Positions 5,713 to 6,394 of a stretch of DNA of 6,394 nucleotides are shown here, piece after piece; the stretch's first letter is position 1; every line of letters begins with the position of its first letter. The DNA comes from Candidatus Omnitrophota bacterium. Its GTDB lineage: Bacteria; Omnitrophota; Gorgyraeia; Aquiviventales; Aquiviventaceae. Made by a program: the position numbers and the translations under genes. The stretch is from the NCBI GenBank assembly GCA_016180605.1, contig JACPAW010000176.1, forward strand, positions 1-6,394. The letters run 5' to 3'. Under the pieces are notes generated by a model. The model was not told the DNA's origin. It was given only the letters and a program-made list of their open reading frames with translations, and searched no databases.

Positions 5713-5841
5713 TGATCAGTGACCAGTGGTCAGTGGCTAGTGAAAAACATAACTAAATCTGAGAACAAAATGACAACATTCTTGAGTTTTTGGCTTTTTC
5801 TTTTTCCACTGACCACTGACCACTGACCACTGGTCACTGAT
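5711..5841. repeat. Large inverted heptad element filling the lolC-lolD spacer
   Basis: The left arm is AGTGATC, AGTGACC, AGTGGTC, AGTGGCT plus AGTG (5711-5742). The right arm is CCACTGA three times, CCACTGG and TCACTGA (5806-5840). Positions 5715-5736 are exactly complementary to 5820-5841 over 22 bp, and after a short break 5739-5742 pair with 5814-5817. The A/T-rich core (5743-5805) contains T runs. The first two bases are the AG of the lolC TAG stop, and the last bases are the AT of the lolD ATG. Each arm also contains a small 6-bp palindrome around TGACCA. No T tract follows the right arm. Confidence 0.94.
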
Positions 5842-6394
5842 GATAGAGGCACGCAACGTCGTCAAGACTTACCAGACAGGCCGTGTTGGCCTTGAAGTGC
5901 TCCGGGGGGTTTCTCTGCAAATCGACCCCGACGCATTCATCGCCATCATGGGTCCCTCGGGTGCTGGCAAATCGACCCTCCTGCATCTTCTTGCCGGACT
6001 CGATACGCCAACGCAGGGCGAGGTGTTTTGGGAGAAAGAGGCAATTTCGAGGCTCAGCGATGCACAGCGGGCGGCCTTTCGGAATCAAAAGCTGGGGGTC
6101 GTGTTCCAATTTTATCACTTGCTTCCAGAGCTTACGGCGTTGGAAAATGTCTTGCTGCCGGGTTTAATCGGCGGGCGATCCGGCAAACCGCTTCGCCGTG
6201 TCGCTGCCGATTGCCTCGAGCGCGTCGGCCTTAAAGAACGATTGCGCCACCGTCCAGGGGAACTTTCCGGCGGGGAGCGGCAGCGGGTGGCGATTGCCCG
6301 GGCTTTAGTCAATGATCCGGCACTTTTATTGTGCGATGAGCCGACAGGAAACTTGGATTCTCACACGGGAGAGGAGATCATCGAACTGTTAATG
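5840..6394 (+). CDS. lolD: Lipoprotein-releasing system ATPase LolD (3' end outside window)
   Basis: LolD is the cytosolic ABC ATPase that powers lipoprotein extraction by the LolC/E permease encoded just upstream. ATG 5840 opens a frame that stays open to the window edge, giving 185 of the usual 220-235 residues. The sequence begins MIEARNVVKTYQTG, the normal LolD N-terminus, and no other reasonable in-frame start exists before the Walker A motif. Visible motifs are Walker A GPSGAGKS (38-45), Q-loop glutamine Q90 in VVFQFYHLLPELTALENV, ABC signature LSGGERQR (142-149), Walker B LLLCDEP with catalytic E167, and the D-loop NLD (171-173). FQFYHLLPELTALENV is characteristic of the MacB/LolD type. 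There is no Shine-Dalgarno: the bases before the ATG are heptad repeat, and the first two bases of the start codon lie within a 22-bp stem. The H-loop would lie beyond the window. Confidence 0.95.
   Translation, partial: MIEARNVVKTYQTGRVGLEVLRGVSLQIDPDAFIAIMGPSGAGKSTLLHLLAGLDTPTQGEVFWEKEAISRLSDAQRAAFRNQKLGVVFQFYHLLPELTALENVLLPGLIGGRSGKPLRRVAADCLERVGLKERLRHRPGELSGGERQRVAIARALVNDPALLLCDEPTGNLDSHTGEEIIELLM

Noticed and set aside
5715..5841. Rho-independent terminator between lolC and lolD
   Set aside because: The stem is long, but its T runs are in the loop; the right arm is followed by the lolD start codon and not by a T tract.

Overview
The window reads as a chromosomal fragment from a Gram-negative (diderm) bacterium. 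Five genes lie on the + strand: the 3' part of secA (preprotein translocase ATPase), lnt (apolipoprotein N-acyltransferase), lysS (class II lysyl-tRNA synthetase), a lolC/lolE-type lipoprotein-release permease, and the 5' part of lolD (its ABC ATPase). Four of the five serve one route: SecA drives export of preproteins, Lnt adds the third acyl chain to lipoproteins at the inner membrane, and the LolC/E permease with the LolD ATPase extracts finished lipoproteins for delivery to the outer membrane. lysS is a housekeeping gene set in the middle. All genes are co-directional. lnt and lysS overlap by 11 bp, and the spacers are 63, 97 and 127 bp, so one or a few polycistronic transcripts are plausible. 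No spacer exceeds 130 bp and no RNA gene was recognised.

The striking feature is a set of six short-period repeat elements that the genes do not explain. Most are built from 7-bp units, typically four in a row (28 bp), but the unit sequence differs from place to place: GCAATCA, CACGACA, TCAGACC-like, GGGGGCA/CCCTCGC, GGTACAA, and AGTGACC/CCACTGA. Two (after secA; inside lysS) are single four-unit runs. Two (inside the lnt catalytic domain; lolC-lolD spacer) consist of a run, a core, and an inverted run. The lysS-lolC element has the same inverted layout with 15-bp tandem units in its left arm. One (an inter-membrane loop of lnt) looks like a compound element, one inverted pair nested in another. 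All three spacers carry an element, and three more sit inside reading frames without breaking them.

Layout: 1-1171 secA 3' part; 1170-1199 single heptad run; 1203-1235 two small hairpins; 1235-2965 lnt, with elements at 1538-1722 and 2457-2528; 2955-4409 lysS, with a run at 4223-4250; 4414-4492 inverted element; 4507-5712 lolC/E; 5711-5841 large inverted element whose right arm runs into the lolD start codon; 5840-6394 lolD, cut by the window edge.

Taxonomy is inference only. Heptanucleotide tandem repeats are classically described in cyanobacteria (STRR sequences). Their combination with this envelope gene cluster reminds me most of candidate-phylum metagenome bacteria such as Omnitrophota, but nothing here proves that.
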